Notes under the pieces: model-generated
What the model saw: only the letters and a program-made list of their open reading frames with translations
Told to the model about the DNA's origin: nothing
The model's database searches: none
Made by a program: the position numbers and the translations under genes
Shown here: positions 8,480 to 17,002 of the stretch, piece after piece
Numbering within the stretch: position 1 is the first letter of the stretch
How the letters are laid out: each line of letters begins with the position of its first letter
Assembly (NCBI RefSeq): GCF_014174395.1
Contig: NZ_JABEQD010000005.1
Span: 1-64,000, forward strand
Length of the DNA: 64,000 bases
Direction of reading: 5' to 3'
Source: Gluconacetobacter aggeris
GTDB taxonomy: Bacteria > Pseudomonadota > Alphaproteobacteria > Acetobacterales > Acetobacteraceae

Positions 8480-9214
8480 ATGACGCGGGTGGGCAGGAGC
8501 GGCGGAAAGGGCGCGGGGCAGGCAGTTCCCTTCAGGGAAACCGGGCCGAGCGGGCACCGGGCGCGGATGCGCGCGCGGGTTCTGGCCTCCGGCGCCGCGT
8601 CGCTCGCGGATTACGAGATCGTGGAGATGCTGCTGTTCATCGGTGTGCCGAGGCGGGACACCAAGCCGCAGGCCAAGGCCCTGCTGAACCGATTCGGCAG
8701 CCTGGGTGCGCTGCTGTCGGCCTCGGCCGATGTCCTGCGGGAAGCGGGCCTGTCGGATCGGGCGGCGGCGGCGCTGGGGTTGCCGGCTTCGGTGGCCGAT
8801 TGCCTGTCGCGTCCCGATCCGTTGACCCGTACCCCGATGGGGGACTGGGATGCCGTGCTGACCTATTGCGACACGCAACTGGCCGATGCGCCGCCCTGCC
8901 AGCTGCGTGTTCTCTTCCTCGACAGCATCAATCACATCATCGCGGACGAAGCGGTGGACGACATATGGGATGAGGGTAAACATGAACTGACCCAGCGCCA
9001 TATCCTGCTGCGCGCGCTCGACCTGCATGCCACGGCGCTGGTCGGCGTCCGCATCGCGCCCTCATGGCCGCCGCCGGTTGCGATGATCGAAGGGGACGCG
9101 GTGCTGATGCAGGCCATTTCCTACCACGCGCAGAATCTGTCCCTGACGATCCAGGACCATGTGTTCCTGCGGCAGGGCCAGTGGCTCAGCCTGCGTCAGC
9201 AGCGGCGGCTCTAG
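8480..9214 (+). CDS. RadC-family (MPN/JAB) protein with lost metal-binding motif
   Basis: 244 residues. RadC features are clear: RMRARVLASGAASLADYEIVEMLLFIGVPRRDTKPQAK, the helix-hairpin-helix-like LLNRFGSLGALLSA, and LRVLFLDSINHIIADEAV before the MPN core. Where active-family members have HNHPSG...PS..D, this protein reads VRIAPSWPPPVAMIEGD, so both histidines of the JAMM zinc site are gone. The C terminus (TIQDHVFLRQGQWLSL) still aligns with the family end. RadC proteins are of uncertain biochemical role; despite the name, repair activity is doubted. This copy is probably a non-catalytic paralogue. An intact paralogue lies 830 bases downstream. Confidence 0.85.
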   Translation: MTRVGRSGGKGAGQAVPFRETGPSGHRARMRARVLASGAASLADYEIVEMLLFIGVPRRDTKPQAKALLNRFGSLGALLSASADVLREAGLSDRAAAALGLPASVADCLSRPDPLTRTPMGDWDAVLTYCDTQLADAPPCQLRVLFLDSINHIIADEAVDDIWDEGKHELTQRHILLRALDLHATALVGVRIAPSWPPPVAMIEGDAVLMQAISYHAQNLSLTIQDHVFLRQGQWLSLRQQRRL

Positions 9215-9240
9215 ATATTTTACTCCAGATATTTTACTCC
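9213..9240. repeat. 14-base perfect tandem duplication between two convergent stops
   Basis: AGATATTTTACTCC occurs twice back to back (9213-9226 and 9227-9240). It starts in the stop codon of the RadC-like gene and the second copy holds the stop of the minus-strand HAD gene. Each copy carries an in-frame-capable TTA, so the duplication lengthens the spacer without breaking either protein. Confidence 0.95.
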
Positions 9241-9938
9241 GCTGGATGGATGTGCGCTGCCGCGAGCTGGCCCCGGATGGCGGCCATCAGTTCACCGGGA
9301 TCGGTCACCAGCGCGTCCGCTCCGGCTTCGGTCAGTTCTTCCTCGCCGCCATATCCCCACAGCACGCCCAGCCCCCTGATATGGTTGGCATGCGCCCCGC
9401 TGATATCGAACCGGCGATCGCCCACCATGATGGCGCGGTTTTTGGCGATCTGGTGTTCTTCCAGCAATTGCGCGATCAGTTCGGGCTTTTCCGCGCCGGT
9501 ATCGTCGGGCCGTGCGCCGTACAGAGCCGTGAAATAGGGGGTCAGTTCCCGCAATTCCAGGATCGCGCGCGCCAGGTGAACCGGTTTGGAGGTTGCAAGG
9601 AACAGGCGGGCGCCTGATGCCGTCACGGCCTCGATCACCTCGCGCATGCCGGGAAAGACGGGGCTGCGATGCATGCCGCGCCGTTCGTAATGATAGCGGT
9701 AGCGGCGTACGGCTTCTTCGGCGCGGTCATCGCCATAATGCGTCAGGACGCGGGCCACCAGATCATGCAGGGGCGGGCCGACAACCCAGGTCAGGTCTTC
9801 CGCCGGATCGGGTTCATGGCCAAGATCGCGTATCGCGTCATGCAGGGAACTGATAATGCCGGCGCGGGAATCGATGATGGTACCGTCGAGATCGAGAAGA
9901 ATCGCGTCGTGATGGCTGAGAGACGACAGAACATTCAT
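9234..9938 (-). CDS. HAD-family hydrolase, phosphoglycolate phosphatase-like
   Basis: 234 residues with all HAD motifs: DLDGTIIDSR (nucleophile and acid/base aspartates) near residue 16, FLATSKP (motif II), the lysine in GAEKPELI (motif III) and MVGDRRFDISGA (motif IV). The alpha-helical cap after motif I is of the phosphoglycolate phosphatase type (subfamily IA). Its substrate cannot be named from sequence; phosphoglycolate or another small phosphate ester is likely. It is transcribed against the two flanking RadC-family genes, converging on the first and diverging from the second. Confidence 0.85.
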   Translation of the reverse strand: MNVLSSLSHHDAILLDLDGTIIDSRAGIISSLHDAIRDLGHEPDPAEDLTWVVGPPLHDLVARVLTHYGDDRAEEAVRRYRYHYERRGMHRSPVFPGMREVIEAVTASGARLFLATSKPVHLARAILELRELTPYFTALYGARPDDTGAEKPELIAQLLEEHQIAKNRAIMVGDRRFDISGAHANHIRGLGVLWGYGGEEELTEAGADALVTDPGELMAAIRGQLAAAHIHPAE

Positions 9939-10045
9939 ACCGGCGATGGTCCTTTTGGCTCCATGAAGACCCCTTATAGCCTCGCCGCAGCCGCTTCGCG
10001 ACCATTGCCGGCCTTCCTTGCGGGTGGCCGGGGGCGCGGGACGGC

Positions 10046-10675
10046 ATGAGCGCCGCCGCGACCATCGCGGAGGATGCCGCGCTGCTGTCCACGATCCTGG
10101 CGCTGATCCTGCCGCCGGGGGCTGATCCGACGGCGCTGGCGCAGGCCCTCCTGAAACGATTCGGGACGGCCGGTGCCGTCTTCGCCGCCGATGCCGACGA
10201 ATTGTCGGCGGTTGCCGACGGACGCCTTCAGGTGGTCGTCACCTTTCCGCTGCTGCGTGAGGCGGCCATCCGGCTGATGCGTACGCGAATCCGGCAGGGC
10301 AGCCTGCTGGCGTCACATGATGCGCTGATGGCCTATCTGCAGGCCGTTCTGGCGCGCGAGACGCTGGAACAGTTTCGCGTGCTGTTCCTGGACCGGAATG
10401 CCCGCCTGATTGCGGATGAGGTACTGGCCCAGGGCACGATCGACCAGACGCCCGTCTATCCGCGCGAGGTCATGCGGCGTGCCATCCGCCTGAAGGCGAG
10501 TGAGCTGATTCTGGTCCACAATCATCCTGGCTGGAACCCCATGCCGTCGCGTGAGGACATCATGATGACCCGGCGGCTGGAACAGATCGCCACCGTGCTG
10601 GGGTTGACGGTGCGCGACCATGTCATCGTGGGCAATGGCGGCGCGACCAGTTTCCGGCAGGCCGGGCTGCTGTGA
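10046..10675 (+). CDS. radC: RadC-family (JAMM) protein, intact motif
   Basis: 209 residues. It has the family core: LLKRFGTAGAVFAADADEL (HhH-like), FRVLFLDRNARLIADEVLAQGTID, YPREVMRRAIRL, and the JAMM motif as LVHNHPGWNPMPSREDIMMTRRL, with both histidines and the aspartate kept (serine of the usual HNHPSG is glycine here). It ends RDHVIVGNGGATSFRQAGLL. The ATG at 10046 overlaps no neighbour; the HAD gene is divergent. It differs clearly in sequence from the degenerate paralogue at 8480, so the two are old rather than recent duplicates. Confidence 0.92.
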   Translation: MSAAATIAEDAALLSTILALILPPGADPTALAQALLKRFGTAGAVFAADADELSAVADGRLQVVVTFPLLREAAIRLMRTRIRQGSLLASHDALMAYLQAVLARETLEQFRVLFLDRNARLIADEVLAQGTIDQTPVYPREVMRRAIRLKASELILVHNHPGWNPMPSREDIMMTRRLEQIATVLGLTVRDHVIVGNGGATSFRQAGLL

Positions 10676-10683
10676 GAGCCCGT

Positions 10684-12531
10684 TCAGGCGCTGTCGGCTG
10701 GCTGTGAGGTGAGGGTGGCGTCGGCGATCATCAGCCGGTTGCGGCCCCCTCTCTTCGCGGCATAGAGCGCCTGGTCGGCGCGCTCGATCAGTGCCGCATG
10801 ATCTTCGCCGGGCTGGTGGCTGGCGATGCCCATGCTGATGGTGACATGCAGGATCGGGCCCGACGGGATTGCGATCGAATCCGACGAGACGGCGCGGACG
10901 AGGCGGCGCGCCAGGCTGATCGCCTGCTCCGGGTTCCGGTTGGTGATCAGGACCGCGAATTCCTCGCCTCCGATCCGGGCGACCATGTCGCCGTCGCGCA
11001 CCGAGGCCAGCACCGTGGACGCCACCCGCCGCAGCACCACGTCCCCGACCGGATGACCGTAGCGATCATTGACCAGCTTGAAATGATCGAGGTCGAAGAT
11101 CGCGACCGCTATCTTCGATGGGCTCTCCGCCAGGCAGGCGTGGAGCGTCTGGAAGAATGCGCGCCGGTTGGGCAGGCCGGTCAGATCGTCGGTGTTGGCG
11201 GCATGCTCGTTGGCTTCGGCGATCTGACGGTTCTGCTCGTCCTGCGTCAACTGGTCGGTCACGTCGCGGATCAGCCCGCCATAACCCAGATCTTCATCCA
11301 GGCGGTGGGCCAGGATCTCGACATGTCGGATCGTGCCGTCGCGACGGCAGATGCTGACGATCTGGCGCAGATCTTCACGGCTGCCCGATACGATTTTGGC
11401 CAGCGCACGGCTGAGCGCCACGCGATCCTCGGGGATGACGCTTTCCAGCATGTGCTGGCCCAGCCGGTATTCGACCGGAACCCCGAATAATTGCTCGGAC
11501 GCCGGGTTGAGGTAGCTCCACCGCCCGAATGCATCCACCCGGAACAGCACGTCGCCCACCCGGTCGGCCAGGTGACGGAAATCGCGCAGCCGCCGTTCGG
11601 CCAGTACGGCCTTCTGGTCGCGCTGGGTCAGCACGGCCCCCAGGGGCAAGGCACAGAAGAAGATCGTCGCCAGGTCGAGCTGGAAAATATAGACCCGTAG
11701 CGAGTCCGGCCCATGAAAGGGCATGACGGGACCGACGTCGGTGAAGATGAAATAGCTGCCGATCATGCCGATGATCGCAACGGCCAGCGCGGCGCCCTTG
11801 GCGTAGAGATGGTAGGTGGCCAGGACCAGCGGAGGCAGGAGAAGGAACTGGAACGGATAATGTGACTGGCGATAGACCACGATCGCCGCACCGGCGACGA
11901 GCGCCATCAGGCCGATGACCACCAGTCGCGAGGGGGCATCATGGTCTGCGCTCCCCTTGGTATCGTAGGGGTTCAGGGCCAGAAGAACCGGAACGGTGAT
12001 CAGCAGGCCGGGCAGGTGAGCCATCGTCCAGGCCATCGCGCCGCCCAGCCAGTCGCGTCCCTCGCTGAGGTAAAGCACTTCCGCGGCGATGGCCGCAGAG
12101 CAGATCACGGCCGATACTGTCGCGATAGCGAAACGAAATGCCCATCCGGGATATTCGAAAAAGCCGGATATGGGGCTGAAACGGCGGGTCAGAAGAACGG
12201 CGAACAGGATTTCGATCAGATTGGCGGTGGCGAAGCCGACACTGGTGACCCATGGGCGATGGTCACCCAGATTGACCATCGTCGACAGGACCAGCAGCAG
12301 CGGGGGAAACAGCCACCAGTTGAAATTCCGGACGCATAGGGCCGCCGCCACCAGGATTGCGTTGGCGGGCCAGATCATCGAGGAACTGCCGCCATGCCGG
12401 GTCCATCCGACGCTGATAATGGCGACAAGGCACCAGACCGCGCAGGTCAATATCGTCGACAGACTGCTCCGACCCGCCAGGATTTCCGTCATATTCCGCG
12501 ACCCGTCCACTCTTGTAATTTCAATTACCAT
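10684..12531 (-). CDS. Diguanylate cyclase with MASE1 membrane sensor and PAS domain
   Basis: About 615 residues. The N-terminal ~290 residues form a MASE1-type integral membrane sensor with roughly eight hydrophobic segments (for example GGSSSMIWPANAILVAAAL). A PAS domain follows (DVLFRVDAFGRWSYLNPASEQLFG), then a GGDEF domain: LTGLPNRRAFF, DLDHFKLVNDRYGH and the active-site GGEEF. The RDGD five residues before GGEEF fits the inhibitory I-site. It should make cyclic di-GMP and be feedback-controlled. The start is uncertain (ATG 12531, ATG 12492 or a TTG at 12579 that overlaps the XRE stop). It follows the XRE regulator on the same strand, possibly in one transcript. Confidence 0.9.
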   Translation of the reverse strand: MVIEITRVDGSRNMTEILAGRSSLSTILTCAVWCLVAIISVGWTRHGGSSSMIWPANAILVAAALCVRNFNWWLFPPLLLVLSTMVNLGDHRPWVTSVGFATANLIEILFAVLLTRRFSPISGFFEYPGWAFRFAIATVSAVICSAAIAAEVLYLSEGRDWLGGAMAWTMAHLPGLLITVPVLLALNPYDTKGSADHDAPSRLVVIGLMALVAGAAIVVYRQSHYPFQFLLLPPLVLATYHLYAKGAALAVAIIGMIGSYFIFTDVGPVMPFHGPDSLRVYIFQLDLATIFFCALPLGAVLTQRDQKAVLAERRLRDFRHLADRVGDVLFRVDAFGRWSYLNPASEQLFGVPVEYRLGQHMLESVIPEDRVALSRALAKIVSGSREDLRQIVSICRRDGTIRHVEILAHRLDEDLGYGGLIRDVTDQLTQDEQNRQIAEANEHAANTDDLTGLPNRRAFFQTLHACLAESPSKIAVAIFDLDHFKLVNDRYGHPVGDVVLRRVASTVLASVRDGDMVARIGGEEFAVLITNRNPEQAISLARRLVRAVSSDSIAIPSGPILHVTISMGIASHQPGEDHAALIERADQALYAAKRGGRNRLMIADATLTSQPADSA

Positions 12532-12575
12532 CACCGGGCAGTCGATGGACAGACGGCAAGAGCGCCAGCGGGCAG

Positions 12576-13136
12576 TCAATCGTCGTTTTCGGCGGTTCTG
12601 GTCTGGCGCTCGACATATTTCTGGACGCTGATCTTCGATGCGACCGGGAGGCGGCGGTAAAGAGCGATGAGATCGTGTTCATCCACCGAGAGATCCATGC
12701 GGAATGACTGCTCCGTCATGCCGCTGAGGAAGAGTTCCATGGGCACCTGGAACAGTTCGGCCAGTCTGGGGATATGGATGCGTGCGCTACTGCGGCCGGT
12801 TTCCAGGGCCGCTATGGCGGAGCGGCTCAGACCGAGTGCCGTGGCCAGTTCGGACTGGCTCATGCCGCTGGCCAAACGCAGGGTGGCGATTTTCTTGGCG
12901 AGTTCGGCAGAGGGGGAGGCCTTCTCACCGTCATTGCCGGCCAATGTTGCGCTGTTCTCCCTGATCCATTTGCGAAAGAGCTGTTGGGTGACCAGATGTT
13001 CGCCATCGTCCGCCGAAGGCGAAACCTGGGTGTAGGAGAGCATGCCCCTGGGGAAATCGCGTACCCGGCGGGCCGGGAGGGATGGATCTTCCGGGCTCCA
13101 GATCTGTCCGGGCTGGAGGAGAATTCTTTGCGCCAT
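12576..13136 (-). CDS. XRE-family transcriptional regulator
   Basis: 186 residues. A helix-turn-helix of the Cro/XRE type spans roughly residues 78-135 (KKIATLRLASGMSQSELATALGLSRSAIAALETGR). The N-terminal extension of about 70 residues and the C-terminal tail (DLIALYRRLPVASKISVQKYV) are not domains I recognise. It lies between the Hint-domain gene and the diguanylate cyclase gene, all on the minus strand. Its target is unknown; control of the adjacent cyclase or of itself is a reasonable guess. A predicted terminator lies inside the gap just downstream of the Hint gene, so its promoter is probably within or near 13137-13212. Confidence 0.85.
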   Translation of the reverse strand: MAQRILLQPGQIWSPEDPSLPARRVRDFPRGMLSYTQVSPSADDGEHLVTQQLFRKWIRENSATLAGNDGEKASPSAELAKKIATLRLASGMSQSELATALGLSRSAIAALETGRSSARIHIPRLAELFQVPMELFLSGMTEQSFRMDLSVDEHDLIALYRRLPVASKISVQKYVERQTRTAENDD

Positions 13137-13156
13137 GGATGGTGGATAAAGCAGAA

Positions 13157-13183
13157 GCCCTGCCCCCGTGAAGGGAGCAGGGC
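13157..13183 (-). terminator. Hairpin terminator after the Hint-domain gene
   Basis: GCCCTGC (13157-13163) and GCAGGGC (13177-13183) form a 7-base stem that can extend inward through CCC/GGG. It lies 30 bases past the stop of the minus-strand Hint gene. The following minus-strand bases are only moderately T-rich, so efficiency is uncertain. Confidence 0.5.
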
Positions 13184-13212
13184 CCGGTCACGAAACGACC
13201 GTGCCAGGATTG

Positions 13213-15102
13213 TCAGGCCATTCGCTCCGACGCGGCCCCGGCCGATCCGGTGGAGGTGACGTAAAGACCGGATTCCCGGACCTGAATGGCCAGCAGGGCA
13301 ACGCCATTGGGGTATCGCTGGCCGAGCGGCAGCAGCGCGTTGCCGTCGGTCCAGCGCCGGTCAGCCTGTTCGAGCGCATTCCAGCCGGACAGGGTCGTGT
13401 CGACCAGATGTGTCGTGATGTTCTGGGCATGATTGCCTTCGAACAGCATGATCTCGCCGACCGAGACGCCGAACTGGCGGCGGTCGTCGACGAATGGGCC
13501 GATCGTGTCGCTGGGGCGGCCGGAGCGAGAGACCAGGCGCACCGATGCAACCCCGGTCGGGATCATGAAGCTGATATAGCCGTTCGCCTCGCGGACCGGG
13601 CGGAGGGTCTGCCCCCTGTCGGTGACGAGATGCAGGTCCGGGTCGGCCGTCAGGGGCGGTGCCTCGGCACGGTTTTCCAGGGCGGCCTGCGTCGCACGGC
13701 TCTCGATCCGGCGGAACAGGGGCTCGGCGAAGCTCCGGTCGACGCCGAGGGGGGCCGCCGCGTCCTCGGCCCAGTTCTTCGCGCGGCCGCCGATCCTGAG
13801 GACTGGCCCGTTCTGACGGAATGTGCCGCGATTGCCCGTGTCGAGATAGGTTTCGGTCAGAACGCCGTCCGCCATGATCACGGCGTGTTCATCGGTCTCG
13901 ATATGGTAATAGTCATAGGTGGTAAAGGACTTGTCATAGAAAATCGATCGTCCGTTGACGAGCATGCGGGCCGGGATGAACTTGCCATCAAAGAACAGGC
14001 AATGCTCGGCCGTGATCAGCATGTCCTTATAGGGCATGCCATCGGCGAGCGCGTCCTTGAGGATGCGGATCGGGTAACCTGCCTCGTCATCCGGCAGATC
14101 TGGATCGACAGTCGTCGTCCTGCTGCCGGCCCAGATTACCTTGCGGGTGATCGTCGTGTCGTTCTGCCAGTCGAAGACCGATACTTCGTCGCCGATACGC
14201 ATCTCTTCGATCGCACGGTCACCGTCCGGCATCCGGATCATGGAGCCGGCGAGATAGCAGACACCGATATAGGTATTGCCGCTATTGTAGGTAATTTTCA
14301 GGGGATTGGTCGCGGTATCTGTCGTCGCCAGGTTATTGTAAGTTCCGGCGGGAAGGTATGCACCTGCTGCGGGTGTTGCAGTGTAAGTTGCAATCTGTGT
14401 CCCGTCGCTTCCAAAAAGTGTAATTGTTTTGTCTGTTCCCGAATTTGCTATGGTATAACCAGAAATGGGGGCGACAGTATTCTGTAGTTCTATGGTATCG
14501 TACTGCGGGTCGTATCCGGTGATGTTTATGTTGGAAAGGTTCAGGAAGACGTTGTTCCCATTCAGGACAAGAGTGCCGCCTCCTGTCATGAACCGGATAT
14601 TCGTTCCCTGAAGAAGGCTGACGAGCTGCGTCGAGCCGTCATACTCCCCACCGTAACCGATGTTGATGTTCGAACCGGTGAGGGCGCCGGCCAGGATGCC
14701 ACCAGAGAATGATGCGGTACCACCATAAATATTGACGGTCGCTACCGTCGCGGCGTTCGCAACAAAATTAATATCTGTCGTTCCGCCAATCGTGAATGTG
14801 GGAACAGACAAAAGGCCGAGAAGAAAATCGATGGTTCCGCTGGAGCCGGGGGTGGAGACCCACGCCCCGCCAAGAACGGACACAAGGCTACCGTTGGTCG
14901 CATTCGTTCCTGTCTGAATATTTTCAGCCAGAAGATTGTCCGGGACGCCGTTAATTGTAGAGATCGTCTGTCCACTTGCGTTTTTTATGACGATATTGGA
15001 GTTTCCGATGCCACCATTAAAGATGGTTCCATCAGTAATGGTCCACGTAGTTTCTACATGACCTGCTGCATCGTAAGTGTAGTACGTTCCTGCGCTCGAC
15101 AT
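13213..15102 (-). CDS. Hint-domain (hedgehog/intein-type) protein
   Basis: 629 residues. Residues 1-280 are rich in T, N, G and S, with repeated beta-type stretches (TGSNINIGYGG, VFLNLSNINITGYDP), like a surface or autotransporter passenger. A Hint domain begins at Cys282 (CYLAGSMIRMPDGDRAIEE), with block B as LITAEHCLFFDGKFIPARMLVNG and DYYHIETDEHAVIMADGV. The last ~170 residues (RRQFGVSVGEIMLFEG, RWTDGNALLPL) resemble the tail found in other Acetobacteraceae Hint proteins. There is no classical signal peptide. A GGGGGAG ribosome site precedes the ATG. The N-terminal half is clearly more AT-rich than the C-terminal half, which suggests a swapped module. The role is unknown; self-cleavage at Cys282 is possible but unproven. 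Confidence 0.8.
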   Translation of the reverse strand: MSSAGTYYTYDAAGHVETTWTITDGTIFNGGIGNSNIVIKNASGQTISTINGVPDNLLAENIQTGTNATNGSLVSVLGGAWVSTPGSSGTIDFLLGLLSVPTFTIGGTTDINFVANAATVATVNIYGGTASFSGGILAGALTGSNINIGYGGEYDGSTQLVSLLQGTNIRFMTGGGTLVLNGNNVFLNLSNINITGYDPQYDTIELQNTVAPISGYTIANSGTDKTITLFGSDGTQIATYTATPAAGAYLPAGTYNNLATTDTATNPLKITYNSGNTYIGVCYLAGSMIRMPDGDRAIEEMRIGDEVSVFDWQNDTTITRKVIWAGSRTTTVDPDLPDDEAGYPIRILKDALADGMPYKDMLITAEHCLFFDGKFIPARMLVNGRSIFYDKSFTTYDYYHIETDEHAVIMADGVLTETYLDTGNRGTFRQNGPVLRIGGRAKNWAEDAAAPLGVDRSFAEPLFRRIESRATQAALENRAEAPPLTADPDLHLVTDRGQTLRPVREANGYISFMIPTGVASVRLVSRSGRPSDTIGPFVDDRRQFGVSVGEIMLFEGNHAQNITTHLVDTTLSGWNALEQADRRWTDGNALLPLGQRYPNGVALLAIQVRESGLYVTSTGSAGAASERMA

Positions 15103-15397
15103 GGTCGTGCTCCCCCAGAGATTGAGGCTTCCCTTCGAAGACCGGAGTTTCAGATTGTCATATAAAAGTTAACAAACGCCCCATATCGCGGGCGGCACGC
15201 GCGGCGGCCATAAGAAGCCATGAATCCGGGCCTGCTGCAGGCCGGGGAACCGGTCATGGCGGCAGGGCAGGCCGAATGACGATCCTTGTTGGATCGAAAC
15301 CTTGCCCGTCAGAATGAGGACGTTTGAGGGGAAAACGCTGGAATCGCCTGAGACGCGGTCCCTGCGTTATTGCCCGTGGGAGGAATGAGGGGATTTC

Positions 15398-15472
15398 TGG
15401 TGCCGGGTGAGGGATTTGAACCCCCGACCTTCGGTTTACAAAACCGCTGCACTACCGCTGTGCTAACCCGGC
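15398..15472 (-). tRNA. tRNA-Thr (anticodon TGT)
   Basis: On the minus strand a 75-base cloverleaf can be drawn: acceptor GCCGGGT/ACCCGGC, D-arm GCAC/GTGC, anticodon loop TTTGTAA, T-arm GGGGG/CCCTC around TTCAAAT, discriminator A and an encoded CCA. Anticodon TGT reads ACA. The anticodon stem has one mismatch at its outermost pair (G-A). Confidence 0.93.
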
Positions 15473-15625
15473 GGCGATGGGCGCTGCACCATCGTTTAGG
15501 CCATTCCACGACATCGTTGCCCGTCTGGGACCCACGTCGGAGACTGTCTGCTTTTGCCTCTGTCTCCCTGACGGGTCAAGAGGGGAGGGGGCGGAGATAT
15601 CATGGCCCCCGCCACCCTTTTCCGG

Positions 15626-16891
15626 TCAGGGCTGCTGGTACAGCAGGCGGGCGCGGATCGTGCCCTTCAGGTCGCGCAGGCGGCGCAGGATGCGGTTGTC
15701 CTTGTCGGTATCGCGTCCCGTATCGGCCTCGACCACCACATAGCCCAGTTCGCCGTCCGTCTGGAGATACTGGGCCGTGATGTTGCTGTTCTCGGCCATG
15801 AAGATCTCGTTGATCTGCAGCATGATGCCGGGAACGTTGCTGTGGACGTGCATGAAGCGGGTGCCGCGCGGGCTTTCGGGCAACTGCACGGTCGGGAAAT
15901 TGACGGCGCCCAGGGTCGAGCCCACGTCGGAATATTCGATCAGCTTCCGCGCGACCTCGACGCCGATCCGCTCCTGCGCCTCGGCGGTGGAGCCGCCGAT
16001 ATGCGGGGTGAGGATGACATTATCCAGCCCCTGGAGCGGCGAGGTAAAGGCATCGCCCGCGCCCTTGGGTTCGGTCGGGAACACGTCGATCGCCGCCCCC
16101 AGCAGGTGGCCGTCGCGCAGGGCGTCGGCCAGGGCGGCCAGGTCCACGACATTGCCGCGGGCGTTGTTGATCAGGAAGGAGCCGGGCTTCATCGCGCGGA
16201 TCTGTTCGGCGCCGATCAGGTTCGCGGTGCTGGGCAGTTGCGGCACATGGAGGCTGACCACGTCGCTCTGCGCCAGAAGATCGTTCAGAGAATCGACCGG
16301 GGTGGCGTTGCCGTGAACCAGCTTGTCGATCACGTCGTAATAGATCACCCGCATGCCGAACGCCTCGGCCAGGACCGAGAGCTGCGAGCCGATCGAGCCG
16401 TAGCCGACGATGCCGAGCGTCTTGCCCCGGACTTCCCAGCTATTGGCCGCCGATTTGTTCCAGCCGCCTTCATGGCACTGGACCGAGCGGGGGAAGATCC
16501 GCCGCATCAGCATCACGACCTCGCCCATCACCAGTTCGGCGACCGAGCGCGTATTGCTGAACGGGGCATTGAATACCGGAATGCCGTGGCCGCGCGCCGC
16601 CGTCAGGTTGACCTGGTTGGTGCCGATGCAGAAGCAGCCCACGGCGATCAGCCGGTCGGCGGCGGCAATGACCTCATCGGTCAACTGGGTGCGGGAACGG
16701 ATGCCCACGATATGCACGCCTTCCAGCGCCTCGCGCAGGGCCGCGCCTTCCAGGGCGGTCTTCAGGCGCGTGACGTTCTCGTAACCGTTGGCCTTCAGCA
16801 GCGACACGGCGCTGTCATGTATGCCTTCGAGAAGCAGGATGCGGATCTTGTCCTTGGGGAGGGACAGGTGGGAGGTGGCTTCGCTGCTCAT
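15626..16891 (-). CDS. serA: D-3-phosphoglycerate dehydrogenase with ACT domain
   Basis: 421 residues, the short E. coli-type enzyme. The substrate-binding half has IRSRTQLTDEVIAAADRLIAVGCFCIGTNQV; the NAD fold has LGIVGYGSIGSQL; catalytic blocks are VSLHVPQLPST, NNARGNVVDL and LTPHIGGSTAEAQERIG. A C-terminal ACT domain (VHSNVPGIMLQINEIF...VVEADT) provides serine feedback. It commits 3-phosphoglycerate to serine synthesis. It is monocistronic, between the threonine tRNA gene and hisN; no serB or serC is adjacent. Confidence 0.95.
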   Translation of the reverse strand: MSSEATSHLSLPKDKIRILLLEGIHDSAVSLLKANGYENVTRLKTALEGAALREALEGVHIVGIRSRTQLTDEVIAAADRLIAVGCFCIGTNQVNLTAARGHGIPVFNAPFSNTRSVAELVMGEVVMLMRRIFPRSVQCHEGGWNKSAANSWEVRGKTLGIVGYGSIGSQLSVLAEAFGMRVIYYDVIDKLVHGNATPVDSLNDLLAQSDVVSLHVPQLPSTANLIGAEQIRAMKPGSFLINNARGNVVDLAALADALRDGHLLGAAIDVFPTEPKGAGDAFTSPLQGLDNVILTPHIGGSTAEAQERIGVEVARKLIEYSDVGSTLGAVNFPTVQLPESPRGTRFMHVHSNVPGIMLQINEIFMAENSNITAQYLQTDGELGYVVVEADTGRDTDKDNRILRRLRDLKGTIRARLLYQQP

Positions 16892-17002
16892 CTCGAATAC
16901 TCGCGTTTATTCGGTGAAGATGGTGCTCCTATCCGATCCGCGGATAAATGGATAGGGGAAGGATGGCATCGGTGCCATGTGCCGGCCGGGCGGTCGCGTG
17001 GG

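Noticed and set aside
15398-15625. tRNA-associated integration site
   Set aside because: No repeat of the tRNA 3' end, integrase or foreign gene block is seen next to the tRNA; housekeeping serA follows directly.
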